A stretch of 48,999 nucleotides of DNA from JABSOG01 sp041583135 (GCA_041583135.1 JBFHGJ010000038.1:1-48999); one strand, 5' to 3'; shown: positions 16,858 through 25,035, counted from the stretch's first letter. Notes: generated by a model not told the origin, from the sequence alone. Numbers and translations: made by a program.

Positions 16858-17631
16858 ATGCAAAACACCTCTAGCAATCATCAAAACCCTGCCGCTAAGG
16901 TCGCTTTGGTCACCGGTAGCGCCAAGCGTGTCGGCAAAACCATAGTCGAACAACTTCATCAAAACGGCTATAACGTTATTATTCACTGCAATCGCTCGGT
17001 CAATGACGCCAACACCCTAGCCGAATCGCTCAATCATATTCGCCACAACAGCGCCAAAGTGATCAGCGCCGACCTTTTATCAGAGCCTGCGCTGGTTAAA
17101 TTGGCAGAGCAAACCATCAACGCCTTCGGCAGACTCGATTTATTGGTCAACAACGCGTCGAGTTTTTACCCAACCGACGATAGTCAGTTCGACCCAAATG
17201 CTTGGCAGGACTTAACCGGTACCAATCTCAAAGCGCCCTATCACTTAAGTTGTCTGTTAAGCCCATATCTGGCGCAAAATGAAGGCAGTATCGTCAACTT
17301 GGTTGATATTCACGCCGAAAGACCGCTCAAACAACACACCATCTACTGCATGGCAAAAGCCGGTCTAAAAATGATGATAAAGTCGCTAGCCTGTGAATTT
17401 GCGCCTAGAATAAGAGTTAACGGTATTTCACCAGGGGCGATACTGTGGCCGGAACAATCGTTAAATGAAGCGCAAAAAGCGTCGATTGTCAGTCAAATAG
17501 CACTGAAACGATTAGGCAGTCCCAGTGATATCGCCGCGACGGTATTGTTTTTAGCCCAATCTCCCTATATTACCGGGCAAATCATTACTGTTGATGGCGG
17601 TCGCAGTTTGCTTGGTGCCAATATCGCCTAA
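16858..17631 (+). CDS. SDR-family pteridine/dihydromonapterin reductase-like oxidoreductase
   Basis: A 257-residue short-chain dehydrogenase. The cofactor motif is VTGSAKRVGKTIVEQL; an Arg after the TGxxK turn (TGxxxRxG) is characteristic of the pteridine reductase/FolM branch and of NADPH use. NNASS follows, and the catalytic Tyr-Lys pair appears as YCMAKAG, with Asp (VDIHAE) in place of the usual Ser. ITGQIITVDGG closes the fold. FolM-type enzymes reduce dihydrofolate or dihydromonapterin. The substrate is an inference from the subfamily motif. It is followed 27 bp later by the small CPXCG protein in the same direction. Confidence 0.75.
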   Translation: MQNTSSNHQNPAAKVALVTGSAKRVGKTIVEQLHQNGYNVIIHCNRSVNDANTLAESLNHIRHNSAKVISADLLSEPALVKLAEQTINAFGRLDLLVNNASSFYPTDDSQFDPNAWQDLTGTNLKAPYHLSCLLSPYLAQNEGSIVNLVDIHAERPLKQHTIYCMAKAGLKMMIKSLACEFAPRIRVNGISPGAILWPEQSLNEAQKASIVSQIALKRLGSPSDIAATVLFLAQSPYITGQIITVDGGRSLLGANIA

Positions 17632-17658
17632 CGGTTTAGGCACCTTGAGGAGAGCTCA

Positions 17659-17862
17659 ATGAACCAAATACAAAATCAGACCATCGAATGCCCACATTGC
17701 GGCCATCATGTTCACATTGCCCTGGACACCACCAGTGGCGACCAAGACTACTATGAAGATTGCCAAGCCTGCTGTCGTCCGATCCACTTAAATATGCATA
17801 TTGACGAAGCGCGGCACAAAATACAGCTGAACATCGACAGTGACGACGAACAGGTCTTTTAG
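17659..17862 (+). CDS. CPXCG-motif cysteine-rich small protein (putative zinc ribbon)
   Basis: A 67-residue protein with IECPHCGHHVHIALD near the N-terminus and YYEDCQACCRPIHLNM in the middle. The two CxxC pairs make a zinc-ribbon-like knuckle typical of the CPXCG family. No function is established for the family. A GAGGAGAG ribosome-binding site precedes the ATG. It is probably co-transcribed with the SDR gene and converges with the riboflavin synthase gene, whose stop is only 4 bp away, leaving no room for a separate terminator. Confidence 0.88.
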   Translation: MNQIQNQTIECPHCGHHVHIALDTTSGDQDYYEDCQACCRPIHLNMHIDEARHKIQLNIDSDDEQVF

Positions 17863-17866
17863 CGCC

Positions 17867-18514
17867 CTAATAGGTTACCGTTGATGTAAATGCCTGTTGC
17901 GCCATCACTCGCTCGACGGTTTTGACGATGGTATAGGTTTGTTGGTCCAGTTCAATGTTTACTTTGTCGCCCGCTTCACACAGACCGAGATTGGTTGCAG
18001 TGAGGGTTTCAGGTATCAGATGAATATTAAAGCCATCGTCAAACATATCGCCGACGGTAAGACTGGCACCGTTAACGGCCACAAACCCTTTATAAAGGAT
18101 ATATTTAAGGTTTTCTTTGGCAAGGCTTAATCGCATCGTGCAATTGTCTTCACTGCGGACAATACTTTCTATGGTTGCTTGAGTATGAATATGCCCTGAG
18201 ACAATGTGCCCTCCTATCTCTGTGCCTACCGTAACCGAACGCTCGAAGTTCACGAGATCTCTTTGCTTTAATGTACTTAAATTGGTCAACCGCAATGTTT
18301 CATCTATTACATCAAAATAGACCGAACCGACAACATCGTTATTGCAGCATTCAAATCGCGTCACCGTCAAACAAACACCGTTGATAGCAATACTGGCACC
18401 AACGGTTAGATGCTCAAGAAACTGCGCCTGAACACTGAACACAAAGGTTTTAAACTCAGTTTTCTCTGCAATAGAGACCAAAGTAGCTTTGGTTTGAACA
18501 ATACCGGTAAACAT
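17867..18514 (-). CDS. ribE: Riboflavin synthase, alpha chain
   Basis: A 215-residue protein that dismutates two 6,7-dimethyl-8-ribityllumazine molecules into riboflavin. Two tandem lumazine-binding barrels are visible. The first starts MFTGIVQTKATLVSI, with GASIAINGVCLTV. The second starts GGHIVSGHI and has KGFVAVNGASLTVGD plus IHLIPETLTATNLG. The chosen ATG matches the universally conserved MFTGIV start; a GTG three codons upstream is possible. It stands alone rather than in a ribD-ribBA-ribH cluster, and I see no FMN-riboswitch-like structure upstream. The genome may hold another copy. E. coli calls this gene ribC (ribE in other nomenclatures). Confidence 0.93.
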   Translation of the reverse strand: MFTGIVQTKATLVSIAEKTEFKTFVFSVQAQFLEHLTVGASIAINGVCLTVTRFECCNNDVVGSVYFDVIDETLRLTNLSTLKQRDLVNFERSVTVGTEIGGHIVSGHIHTQATIESIVRSEDNCTMRLSLAKENLKYILYKGFVAVNGASLTVGDMFDDGFNIHLIPETLTATNLGLCEAGDKVNIELDQQTYTIVKTVERVMAQQAFTSTVTY

Positions 18515-18621
18515 GGCACTCACTTAGACAGTAAAAAAGGCTCATTTTGACAAGCTAGAAGTGAAAATCAAGCCAAATTGTCATAAATCTAAGCAACCGA
18601 CACAAATGTGACGAAAAACAC

Positions 18622-18650
18622 TTGCAATGGTCAAAACGGATCGCTAGTAT
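18622..18650 (+). promoter_or_regulatory. Promoter of tRNA-Val gene
   Basis: TTGCAA (18622-18627), a 17-bp spacer and TAGTAT (18645-18650), followed by a GC-rich discriminator (CGCGGCG) typical of stringently controlled stable-RNA promoters. It lies 30 bp upstream of the mature tRNA. Confidence 0.75.
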
Positions 18651-18680
18651 ATCGCGGCGTTGCACAGCAGCACACATAAT

Positions 18681-18757
<77 letters not shown>

Positions 18758-19031
18758 TCACATGCATCTTTGCAAAACTATTCGCTTTTAATACTACAAT
18801 CAACACCCACCGCCTAAACTTTAGAATTCAACTATACTTACTAGCGACCGCCGGACCTGTAAAGATGCAAGAATATCAAAGAGTTAGTTTTTCACAAAAA
18901 AAAGCAGCTCTACGGCTTCAAATTGTTTAAGATCCAACATTCATGACTACGACAGCTAACATTCGCGCTTGTTCGACTCGTTGTAAGAAATTTGGCACGA
19001 CAATGGACGTTTAAAACAGCATTAGCGATAA

Positions 19032-21089
19032 ATGAGTTTTTCGATGACAGATAACTATTACCTGATTAATCATCACATTAAGTTCTATTTCGATATCGAA
19101 AACCAGTACATTGAGTTTAAGGGTCAACGAGAATCCTTAGAGCCGAAAGAATCACAGATCTTAAAATACATCTTAGAGCACCACGAAGAAGGCATCATTC
19201 GCTCAGAGGACATCCTCGACAACAACTGGGATTTTTGGTCCGACAAAAAAGTGCTACAAAAAGTGCTTTCGACCTTAAGAAAAAAGTTCAAGCAAATAGG
19301 CGTTACTGAAAACGGATTTATCGCCGCAGGCTCCAACTACAAAATCAACTTCCATGGCGTTCTAGTCAATACCCAACATCAAGAACAAAAAGAAAAGCAA
19401 GCGCTTAAATCAAAACTGATGCAATCGATAAAAACCGCAGTAATGTGGGCATTTACCGGCGCGGTCTCGTTGTTTGCGATCATCAAAATCAATGAAAAAC
19501 CAGAATTTACCATCGACAATATCATTCAAGCGACCGCCATTTCCGGCGTATCGGTAGAACCAGACCTATCCCCAGATGGCCAAGCCCTCGCGTTTACTCA
19601 TAAAAAAGAAGGCTCGTCGCAAATCTATATCAAAATTGAACCCAATTTAGACTACCAAGCCCTGACCTCTGGGCATTTTGACCAGGTGCCAACCTGGAGT
19701 CCGTCCGGGCGAAAAATTGCCTTTCAGCGCTTTGACGGCAATCAATGTGAAATCAGATTGATACGCTTAAACGAACATTACCATCAGATAGGCAGCGATG
19801 AACTACTGACCAACTGCTCTGAGCACACCTATTTGTCAAAGCTCACTTGGCGCTCAGAAGACGAGCTGTTCTTTACCGACTCGGCCAGACTCTCAGGCCC
19901 ATACGAGATCAAAAAGTTCAACCTCAAAACCCAAACCCTGAGTGACTATTACAGTTTTGCCGATAGCCCAGATTATCGTGGCTCCGGCCATTATTTTATC
20001 GTCTACAGCAAATCCCAAGATGCGCTGTACTCGCTGGAAAGCCCTGATTGGGTTGTGTCCAATATAAAGGCCATCCATTCAGACAATACCTCAACCCAGA
20101 TACGTCAGGTCGCCGATGTATTACTGAGTATCGATGTTTACAAAGATCACATCATCTTCAAAGATTTAGACAACCAACTCAAATCATTCTCGCTACGCAA
20201 TCCCGACAACCTCATCACCATCTTCAAAAATCCGTTGAAACCTATCGCCTACCCCACAGTGAGCGCCAACAGCAATAAAATTGCCATGGTGTCAGGCAGC
20301 GTCTATCGCAACGATATCTACTCGATGGACTTAGAAAGCCAAAGCATCTCTGAGGTCATAAGCTCGCAACATCGCCTCTTATCACCACTACAGCTCAACG
20401 ACGAGATCGTGTTTATCTCCAAGCAAACCGGTATTTATCAAGTCTATAGCGTCAGCAACAACATACAGACTCAACTGACCAACTTTACCAAGAACAAAAT
20501 GATCGTCCACTTTGCCATGTCTCACGACAAGAAATGGTTGGCGGTAAATTTCATCGACGGTACCGTCGTTTATAAACGTCATGCCAATGGCCTGACAGCA
20601 GTTAAATCGTTTCCCTTGATGACCTTTCCCGCTTTTTCTCTCAACAGCGACAGAATATTACTCAAAAACCTCGTCAAAAATAGTGAACAGGATGGACCGG
20701 CATGGAAACAACAGTTGGTCGAATACTATTTAGACGACTTTAGTGAAACCGGGATCACCATCAAAAATGCCGCATTTGGGGTTTACCACGAAAAGGGCAT
20801 CATCTTCGCCAGTAACGAACAAGCCATAAAGTTGTTTAAGTTAAATGGTGTCAGCGTGTTATATGAAGGACCAGTCCCCAACAACCCAAGCCTATTCGAC
20901 GTCAATGACAATTCCCTATTTATTAGCCTGAATGCTCAGGCAATGGAAGTGTCGATTGACACCGGAGAAGCCAAGAGTTTACCCCCACAAGTCAAAGGCC
21001 AAATCACAGTAAACAACAAAAACATCTACTTTAAACACCAATCTTTAAGTAGCATGGTAATTTTCAAAGGCGAATTAAGCGCCAATTAA
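19032..21089 (+). CDS. Membrane-anchored winged-helix regulator with TolB-like periplasmic beta-propeller
   Basis: A 685-residue ToxR/CadC-like one-component sensor. Residues ~10-110 form an OmpR/PhoB-type winged helix (LEPKESQILKYILEH; RSEDILDNNWDFWSDKKVLQ; VLSTLRKKFKQIG). A single membrane helix follows at ~134-152 (TAVMWAFTGAVSLFAIIKI), then a periplasmic part with TolB/WD40-like blades: EPDLSPDGQALAFTHK (~176) and VPTWSPSGRKIAFQRFDG (~227). A sensing ligand cannot be predicted. The next genes are two tiny exported peptides in the same direction, about 365 bp downstream, so it may sense or control them. A second ATG at 19044 is an alternative start. No enzyme motif is visible. Confidence 0.85.
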   Translation: MSFSMTDNYYLINHHIKFYFDIENQYIEFKGQRESLEPKESQILKYILEHHEEGIIRSEDILDNNWDFWSDKKVLQKVLSTLRKKFKQIGVTENGFIAAGSNYKINFHGVLVNTQHQEQKEKQALKSKLMQSIKTAVMWAFTGAVSLFAIIKINEKPEFTIDNIIQATAISGVSVEPDLSPDGQALAFTHKKEGSSQIYIKIEPNLDYQALTSGHFDQVPTWSPSGRKIAFQRFDGNQCEIRLIRLNEHYHQIGSDELLTNCSEHTYLSKLTWRSEDELFFTDSARLSGPYEIKKFNLKTQTLSDYYSFADSPDYRGSGHYFIVYSKSQDALYSLESPDWVVSNIKAIHSDNTSTQIRQVADVLLSIDVYKDHIIFKDLDNQLKSFSLRNPDNLITIFKNPLKPIAYPTVSANSNKIAMVSGSVYRNDIYSMDLESQSISEVISSQHRLLSPLQLNDEIVFISKQTGIYQVYSVSNNIQTQLTNFTKNKMIVHFAMSHDKKWLAVNFIDGTVVYKRHANGLTAVKSFPLMTFPAFSLNSDRILLKNLVKNSEQDGPAWKQQLVEYYLDDFSETGITIKNAAFGVYHEKGIIFASNEQAIKLFKLNGVSVLYEGPVPNNPSLFDVNDNSLFISLNAQAMEVSIDTGEAKSLPPQVKGQITVNNKNIYFKHQSLSSMVIFKGELSAN

Positions 21090-21454
21090 TTAACAAATTT
21101 AATATTTGACAATTCTTTTATATCAATAACTTAGCCCTTTCGTAACCATTCGTAAGCGAAGGTTTCCCATCATAAGTATATTTCTGTTAATTTTTTTCTA
21201 AAATGGATTCCATCAACTGCCGAGCTTTCACAGCAGATTGATAATCGAAGGGTAAATAATACAGCCATAACCGAAAGTGTTACCAGAAAGTTTAGTCGCA
21301 TTGGCTGCCAGTTGCCCCGAATAAAGCTAAGTTCAGGTGCTCAATAACAACGCTTTGACGTAAATTAGAAGAATGATTGATAAAACTTCAAAACGTGTAA
21401 AGTAAAGAGCAGCCGACGCAACAACTAAAGATTTAAGATTATTGGAGTATTAAT
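21090..21454 (+). promoter_or_regulatory. 365-bp upstream region of the peptide genes with direct-repeat operator candidate
   Basis: No gene is visible here. TTCGTAA occurs twice (21139-21145 and 21149-21155) with an exact 10-bp period, the geometry of tandem half-sites bound by OmpR-type winged helices. About 200 bp further on, TTGACG (21355-21360), a 17-bp spacer and TGATAA (21378-21383) make a plausible promoter. Initiation would fall near 21390 and leave a ~65-nt leader. Binding by the neighbouring regulator is inference. Confidence 0.45.
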
Positions 21455-21694
21455 ATGAAAGTTAAAAATATCGTGATTGCTATGTTGGTCTCTGTTCCCA
21501 GCTTTGTTGCATCAAGCGTTGTCGCTACCGCAACCCCATATGACCATGATGCACAAGCGCAAGCGATGGCTGCAGCGGCAGCAGAAGGTCTGCGTAACCC
21601 CGACGAAGACCCAACTATCATTTACTCCTTGGCGGAAAGCAACGACAATAGCGGCGGCGGCCCTATCTGCCAACCTTGGCCATATTGCTATTGA
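21455..21694 (+). CDS. Small secreted peptide 1, C-terminal CxxWPxC motif
   Basis: A 79-residue product I do not recognise. It has a clear signal peptide (MKVKNIVIAMLVSVPSFVAS, likely cut after ...SVVATA). An acidic, alanine-rich stretch follows (AQAQAMAAAAAEG; NPDEDP), then a SGGG linker and the C-terminal end ICQPWPYCY. The two cysteines are the only ones in the protein and could form a small disulfide loop C-Q-P-W-P-Y-C. The ATG has GGAG 7 nt upstream. It is followed 75 bp later by a second small exported peptide ending in the same C-x-x-W-P-x-C pattern, which argues that both are real genes. It could be a signal, toxin, metal-binding or structural peptide; nothing decides between these. 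Confidence 0.75.
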   Translation: MKVKNIVIAMLVSVPSFVASSVVATATPYDHDAQAQAMAAAAAEGLRNPDEDPTIIYSLAESNDNSGGGPICQPWPYCY

Positions 21695-21769
21695 TTCGGC
21701 AGTACTGCCCAATCAACCAAATACAAGTTTGAATAATCTAAAATAGAACAAAGCCACGGAGCATCATTG

Positions 21770-21982
21770 ATGAAGAAGTTCAAGTTATTGATTGCTGCTA
21801 TTGCACTGATGCCATTTATTGCGCTGTCGAACCCGGCAGCCAGTAAAGCAGGCGCTGACAAAGAAGAACAAAAAGCAGGCGACCAGCAAAGTGAGCAAAG
21901 CAAGCAAGACAAAGAAGCGTTTTTAACACGCTTGTTGGTCAAGCCTGTGGAGCAATGCCGCAGTTGGCCCTTGTGCGATTAA
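21770..21982 (+). CDS. Small secreted peptide 2, C-terminal CxxWPxC motif
   Basis: A 70-residue product with no recognised family. It starts MKKFKLLIAAIALMPFIALS, a signal peptide with a likely cut soon after ALS/NPA. A highly charged, Lys/Glu/Gln-rich middle follows (about residues 28-50), and it ends VEQCRSWPLCD. The terminal C-R-S-W-P-L-C block matches peptide 1 at Cys, Trp-Pro and Cys while the rest of the two proteins differs. The ATG at 21770 has GGAG 8 nt upstream; a TTG one codon earlier is less likely. A strong terminator closes the pair at 22055-22080. Read as a two-gene peptide operon downstream of the membrane-bound regulator. Confidence 0.75.
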   Translation: MKKFKLLIAAIALMPFIALSNPAASKAGADKEEQKAGDQQSEQSKQDKEAFLTRLLVKPVEQCRSWPLCD

Positions 21983-22054
21983 GCACTATAGATTCAAACA
22001 ACAAGACAAAAAGACAACAATCGTCTTAACAGATTTAAATCACTTTCGGATCAC

Positions 22055-22080
22055 GGGCCTTAGTTGGCCCTTTTTCTTTT
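22055..22080 (+). terminator. Terminator of the small-peptide operon
   Basis: GGGCC (22055-22059) and GGCCC (22066-22070) with loop TTAGTT, followed directly by TTTTTCTTTT. It lies 72 bp after the stop of peptide 2. Confidence 0.85.
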
Positions 22081-22111
22081 TATATCACCCACCCTTTTTA
22101 TTAGAGCTATG

Positions 22112-22310
22112 TTGGGCGTTGCTTCGCAACAGCCAACCTATGTTCATACCGGTGAATATCAGACGGCTTTGGGCGTTGCTTCGCAACAACCAACCAATGT
22201 TCATGTCGGTGAATATCAGGCTGTCTTGGGCGCTGTTTCGCAACAACCAGCCTATGGTCGTGTTGGTATATTGATGTATGCTGGCGCAGTTTCGAAATAA
22301 CCAACCGATG
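22112..22310. repeat. Tandem array of ~57-bp units carrying REP-like hairpins
   Basis: Three and a half units: 22112-22168 and 22169-22225 (57 bp each), 22226-22279 (54 bp), and a partial unit to about 22310. Each opens with a palindromic core, best in units 1-2: GTTGG-GC-GTTGC-TTC-GCAAC-AN-CCAAC, a two-part stem with a TTC loop. The remaining ~30 bp (units 1 and 2 share GTTCAT..CGGTGAATATCAG) diverges in unit 3. The period is a multiple of three, so repetitive reading frames open on both strands. I consider these non-coding. The array fills the gap between the peptide terminator and the 3' end of clpA. Confidence 0.85.
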
Positions 22311-22394
22311 GAAAACGTGAGAGTTTGTGAGAGGATATAGGATGGGCACTCGGCACGAATGCCCATCACTGAGGGAGTTTAATACACGTCGAAA

Positions 22395-24680
22395 TTACTG
22401 CTCATGCACTTCTAATGGCTTATCCTGTTTTTTCTCTTTGCCGTCATAAACAAAGAACACGTCATCGTCTTTAATATCGACTTTAACAATGCCACCACTA
22501 CACAGCTTACCGAACAACACTTCATTGGCCAGCGGCTTCTTCAGCTTGTCCTGGATCAGACGATTCATCGGACGGGCACCCATTTCCTTATCATAGCCTT
22601 TATCTGCCAACCATTCACGAGCGGCTTGCGTCAGCTCTAAAGACACGCCTTTACGATCTAACTGAGATTGCAACTCAACAATGAACTTATCAACCACCTG
22701 CTGCGTTACCGCTAAGTCTAAATGGTTAAACCAAATAATATTGTCTAAGCGGTTTCTAAACTCAGGAGTGAAGACACGGTTGATCTCATCCATCGCATCA
22801 AAACTGTGGTTTTGTTGTTTAAAGCCCATCGATTTTCGAGTGGTTTCCCATACACCGGCATTGGTGGTCATGATCAAGATCACATTACGAAAATCGGCCT
22901 TGCGACCTGAGCTATCAGTCAACGTACCATGGTCCATCACCTGCAACAGAATATTGAAAATATCATGGTGGGCCTTTTCCAACTCATCTAGCAGTACCAC
23001 CGCATGAGGATTTTTGATCACCTGGTCGGTCAACAGGCCGCCCTGGTCAAAACCGACATAACCCGGCGGCGCGCCAATCAAGCGGCTGACTGCATGTTGC
23101 TCCATATACTCTGACATATCTAGGCGAATGAATTCGACCCCTAAACTTTTAGCCAGTTGCTTGGAGATCTCGGTCTTACCGACCCCGGTAGGGCCAGCAA
23201 ACAAGAACGAACCGACTGGCTTGTCCTCATTGCCCAAACCTGAGCGTGATAGCCGAATGGCCGAAGCCAACGCATCAATGGACTCGTCCTGACCATAAAC
23301 CACCAGCTTGAGGTTACGGTCGAGGTTTTTCAAAATGTCACGCTCAGAGCTTGATACCGACTGTTTTGGTACCCGTGCAATTTTAGCGATAATTTCTTCA
23401 ATATCGGCAACATTAATGGTTTTCTTACGTTTTGACGCTGGGATCAAGCGTTGCTGGGCGCCGGCTTCATCAATGACATCAATCGCCTTATCGGGTAAGT
23501 GACGCTCATTAATGTATTTGGCCGACAGTTCAGCCGCTGCGCGCAATGCCTTTTGCGTATAGCGAATGTTGTGATGTTCTTCATAACGCGCTTTAAGACC
23601 GGCCAAAATTCTCGTCGTATCTTCAACCGACGGTTCAACCACATCGATTTTTTGAAACCGTCTGACTAGCGCCCTGTCCTTTTCAAAAATCCCTTTATAT
23701 TCGTTGTAGGTAGTAGACCCCATACAACGCAACTTGCCGCCTGATAGCAACGGCTTAATTAAGTTAGACGCGTCCATAACGCCGCCAGAGGCAGCACCGG
23801 CACCGATAATGGTGTGGATTTCATCGATAAACAATACCGCACCTTCTTCTCGTTGCAGCTCTTTCAATAAGCCTTTAAAGCGCTTTTCAAAATCACCACG
23901 ATATTTGGTTCCCGCCAACAAGGCGCCCATATCCAAAGAGAAAATGGTGGCGTTTTTAATCACATCAGGCACTTCGCCGGTAACGATACGATGGGCCAGC
24001 CCTTCGGCTATGGCGGTTTTACCGACACCGGCCTCGCCGACCAGCAACGGATTGTTCTTTTTGCGACGACACAAAACCTGAATTGCGCGTTCCACTTCAT
24101 CGTCACGGCCAATCAGCGGGTCAATCTGCCCTTCTTTGGCCATTTTGTTTAAATTGGTTGTAAAGCCATCAAGAATTTTGGTCTCTTCGTTAGTTGGCGC
24201 CTCTTCGCTTTCAACAGAGCTTTCTTCATGATGGGGATGAGATTCGATACGGGAAATACCATGGGAGACAAAGTTGACCACATCCAAACGGGTGATCTCG
24301 GTAGATTTAAGCAGATACACTGCTTGAGATTCTTGCTCTGAGAAAATGGCGATCAGAACGTTCGCACCGGTCACTTCACTCTTGCCGGACGACTGCACAT
24401 GGAAAACCGCACGTTGTAAAACCCGTTGAAAGCCTAACGTCGGCTGAGTTTCACGTTCGGTATCGTCTTCAGGGATCAGTGGCGTAGTTTCGCTGATAAA
24501 AACCATCAACTCATGACGCAAATGCTCAACATTCGCGCCACAGGCACTCAAGGTTTCAAAAGCCTCAGGGTTATCGAGCAAAGCCAGCAACAGGTGTTCA
24601 ACGGTCATGAACTCGTGGCGGTTTTCCCGCGCTGCGCGGAAGGCTTTATTCAGCGTGACTTCTAACTCTTTATTTAGCAT
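22395..24680 (-). CDS. clpA: ATP-dependent Clp protease ATP-binding subunit ClpA
   Basis: The 761-residue AAA+ unfoldase feeds substrates into ClpP and works with ClpS on N-end-rule substrates. The N-domain (MLNKELEVTLNKAFRAARE, VEHLLLALLDNPEA) is followed by D1 with Walker A GEAGVGKTAIAEG and pore loop GTKYRGDFEKR, and by D2 with Walker A GPTGVGKTEISKQ and Walker B-region LLDELEKAHHDI. The ClpP-docking loop, IGL in E. coli ClpA, reads MGF here (RKSMGFKQQ). An acidic, His-rich linker (HPHHEESSVESEEAPTNEE) lies between N-domain and D1. clpS is 40 bp upstream in the same direction, so the adaptor and unfoldase are one transcript. Confidence 0.98.
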   Translation of the reverse strand: MLNKELEVTLNKAFRAARENRHEFMTVEHLLLALLDNPEAFETLSACGANVEHLRHELMVFISETTPLIPEDDTERETQPTLGFQRVLQRAVFHVQSSGKSEVTGANVLIAIFSEQESQAVYLLKSTEITRLDVVNFVSHGISRIESHPHHEESSVESEEAPTNEETKILDGFTTNLNKMAKEGQIDPLIGRDDEVERAIQVLCRRKKNNPLLVGEAGVGKTAIAEGLAHRIVTGEVPDVIKNATIFSLDMGALLAGTKYRGDFEKRFKGLLKELQREEGAVLFIDEIHTIIGAGAASGGVMDASNLIKPLLSGGKLRCMGSTTYNEYKGIFEKDRALVRRFQKIDVVEPSVEDTTRILAGLKARYEEHHNIRYTQKALRAAAELSAKYINERHLPDKAIDVIDEAGAQQRLIPASKRKKTINVADIEEIIAKIARVPKQSVSSSERDILKNLDRNLKLVVYGQDESIDALASAIRLSRSGLGNEDKPVGSFLFAGPTGVGKTEISKQLAKSLGVEFIRLDMSEYMEQHAVSRLIGAPPGYVGFDQGGLLTDQVIKNPHAVVLLDELEKAHHDIFNILLQVMDHGTLTDSSGRKADFRNVILIMTTNAGVWETTRKSMGFKQQNHSFDAMDEINRVFTPEFRNRLDNIIWFNHLDLAVTQQVVDKFIVELQSQLDRKGVSLELTQAAREWLADKGYDKEMGARPMNRLIQDKLKKPLANEVLFGKLCSGGIVKVDIKDDDVFFVYDGKEKKQDKPLEVHEQ

Positions 24681-24720
24681 AGGCTACTCCTGTGAAAACC
24701 AAACTAAATGAATCGCGCCC

Positions 24721-25035
24721 CTATGCCTGCTCCATTGTACACAAAAGCGGGTGTTCATTCTGTCGCGAGTATTGGTTGATCTGCTGCACTTTCATTTCAG
24801 CAATCTCTGCTGTATACATGCCGCAAACCGCACGACCTTCATAATGAACTTTGACCATGATCTGATTGGCTTTTTCGAAATCCATGTTAAAAAAGCGACT
24901 TAAGACCTCTACCACAAAGTCCATTGGTGTAAAATCATCGTTGTTGAGTATCACGTTATAACGCGGCGGCGGTGATACTTTTTTCTTCTCGACATCTTTA
25001 ACCGCGTCGATGCCAAATTCTTTTAAACTACTCAT
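24721..25035 (-). CDS. clpS: ClpS adaptor protein
   Basis: A 104-residue adaptor that binds N-terminal Leu/Phe/Tyr/Trp degrons and hands them to ClpA. PPPRYNVILNNDDFTPMDFVVEVL contains the substrate-binding N-D-D stretch. KANQIMVKVHYEGRAVCG and YTAEIAEMKV complete the family pattern, including the Met and His of the hydrophobic pocket. The ATG at 25035 is chosen; a GTG at 25044 is possible. Divergent from cspD over about 235 bp, as in E. coli. Confidence 0.97.
   Translation of the reverse strand: MSSLKEFGIDAVKDVEKKKVSPPPRYNVILNNDDFTPMDFVVEVLSRFFNMDFEKANQIMVKVHYEGRAVCGMYTAEIAEMKVQQINQYSRQNEHPLLCTMEQA

Noticed and set aside
18515..18680. FMN riboswitch upstream of the riboflavin synthase gene
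   Set aside because: The upstream strand lacks the conserved RFN blocks; the region holds the tRNA promoter instead.
21455..21694. Double-glycine leader bacteriocin reading of peptide 1
   Set aside because: The SGGG run is near the C-terminus, after a standard Sec signal peptide, and no C39 peptidase/ABC transporter is present; leaving only a nine-residue tail is not the usual leader layout.
21512..21942. Minus-strand ORFs opposite the small peptides
   Set aside because: Shadow frames without ribosome-binding sites; the plus-strand frames have signal peptides, ribosome-binding sites and the shared motif.
22112..22310. CRISPR array
   Set aside because: Units are directly abutting with similar sequence throughout; there are no short identical repeats separated by unique spacers and no cas genes.
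22085..22369. Reading frames with 19-residue repeats (GWLLRSNAQ-type) on the minus strand and LGVASQQP-type on the plus strand
   Set aside because: They arise because the tandem DNA unit is 57 bp, a multiple of three. No ribosome-binding site, and the DNA palindromes explain the periodicity.
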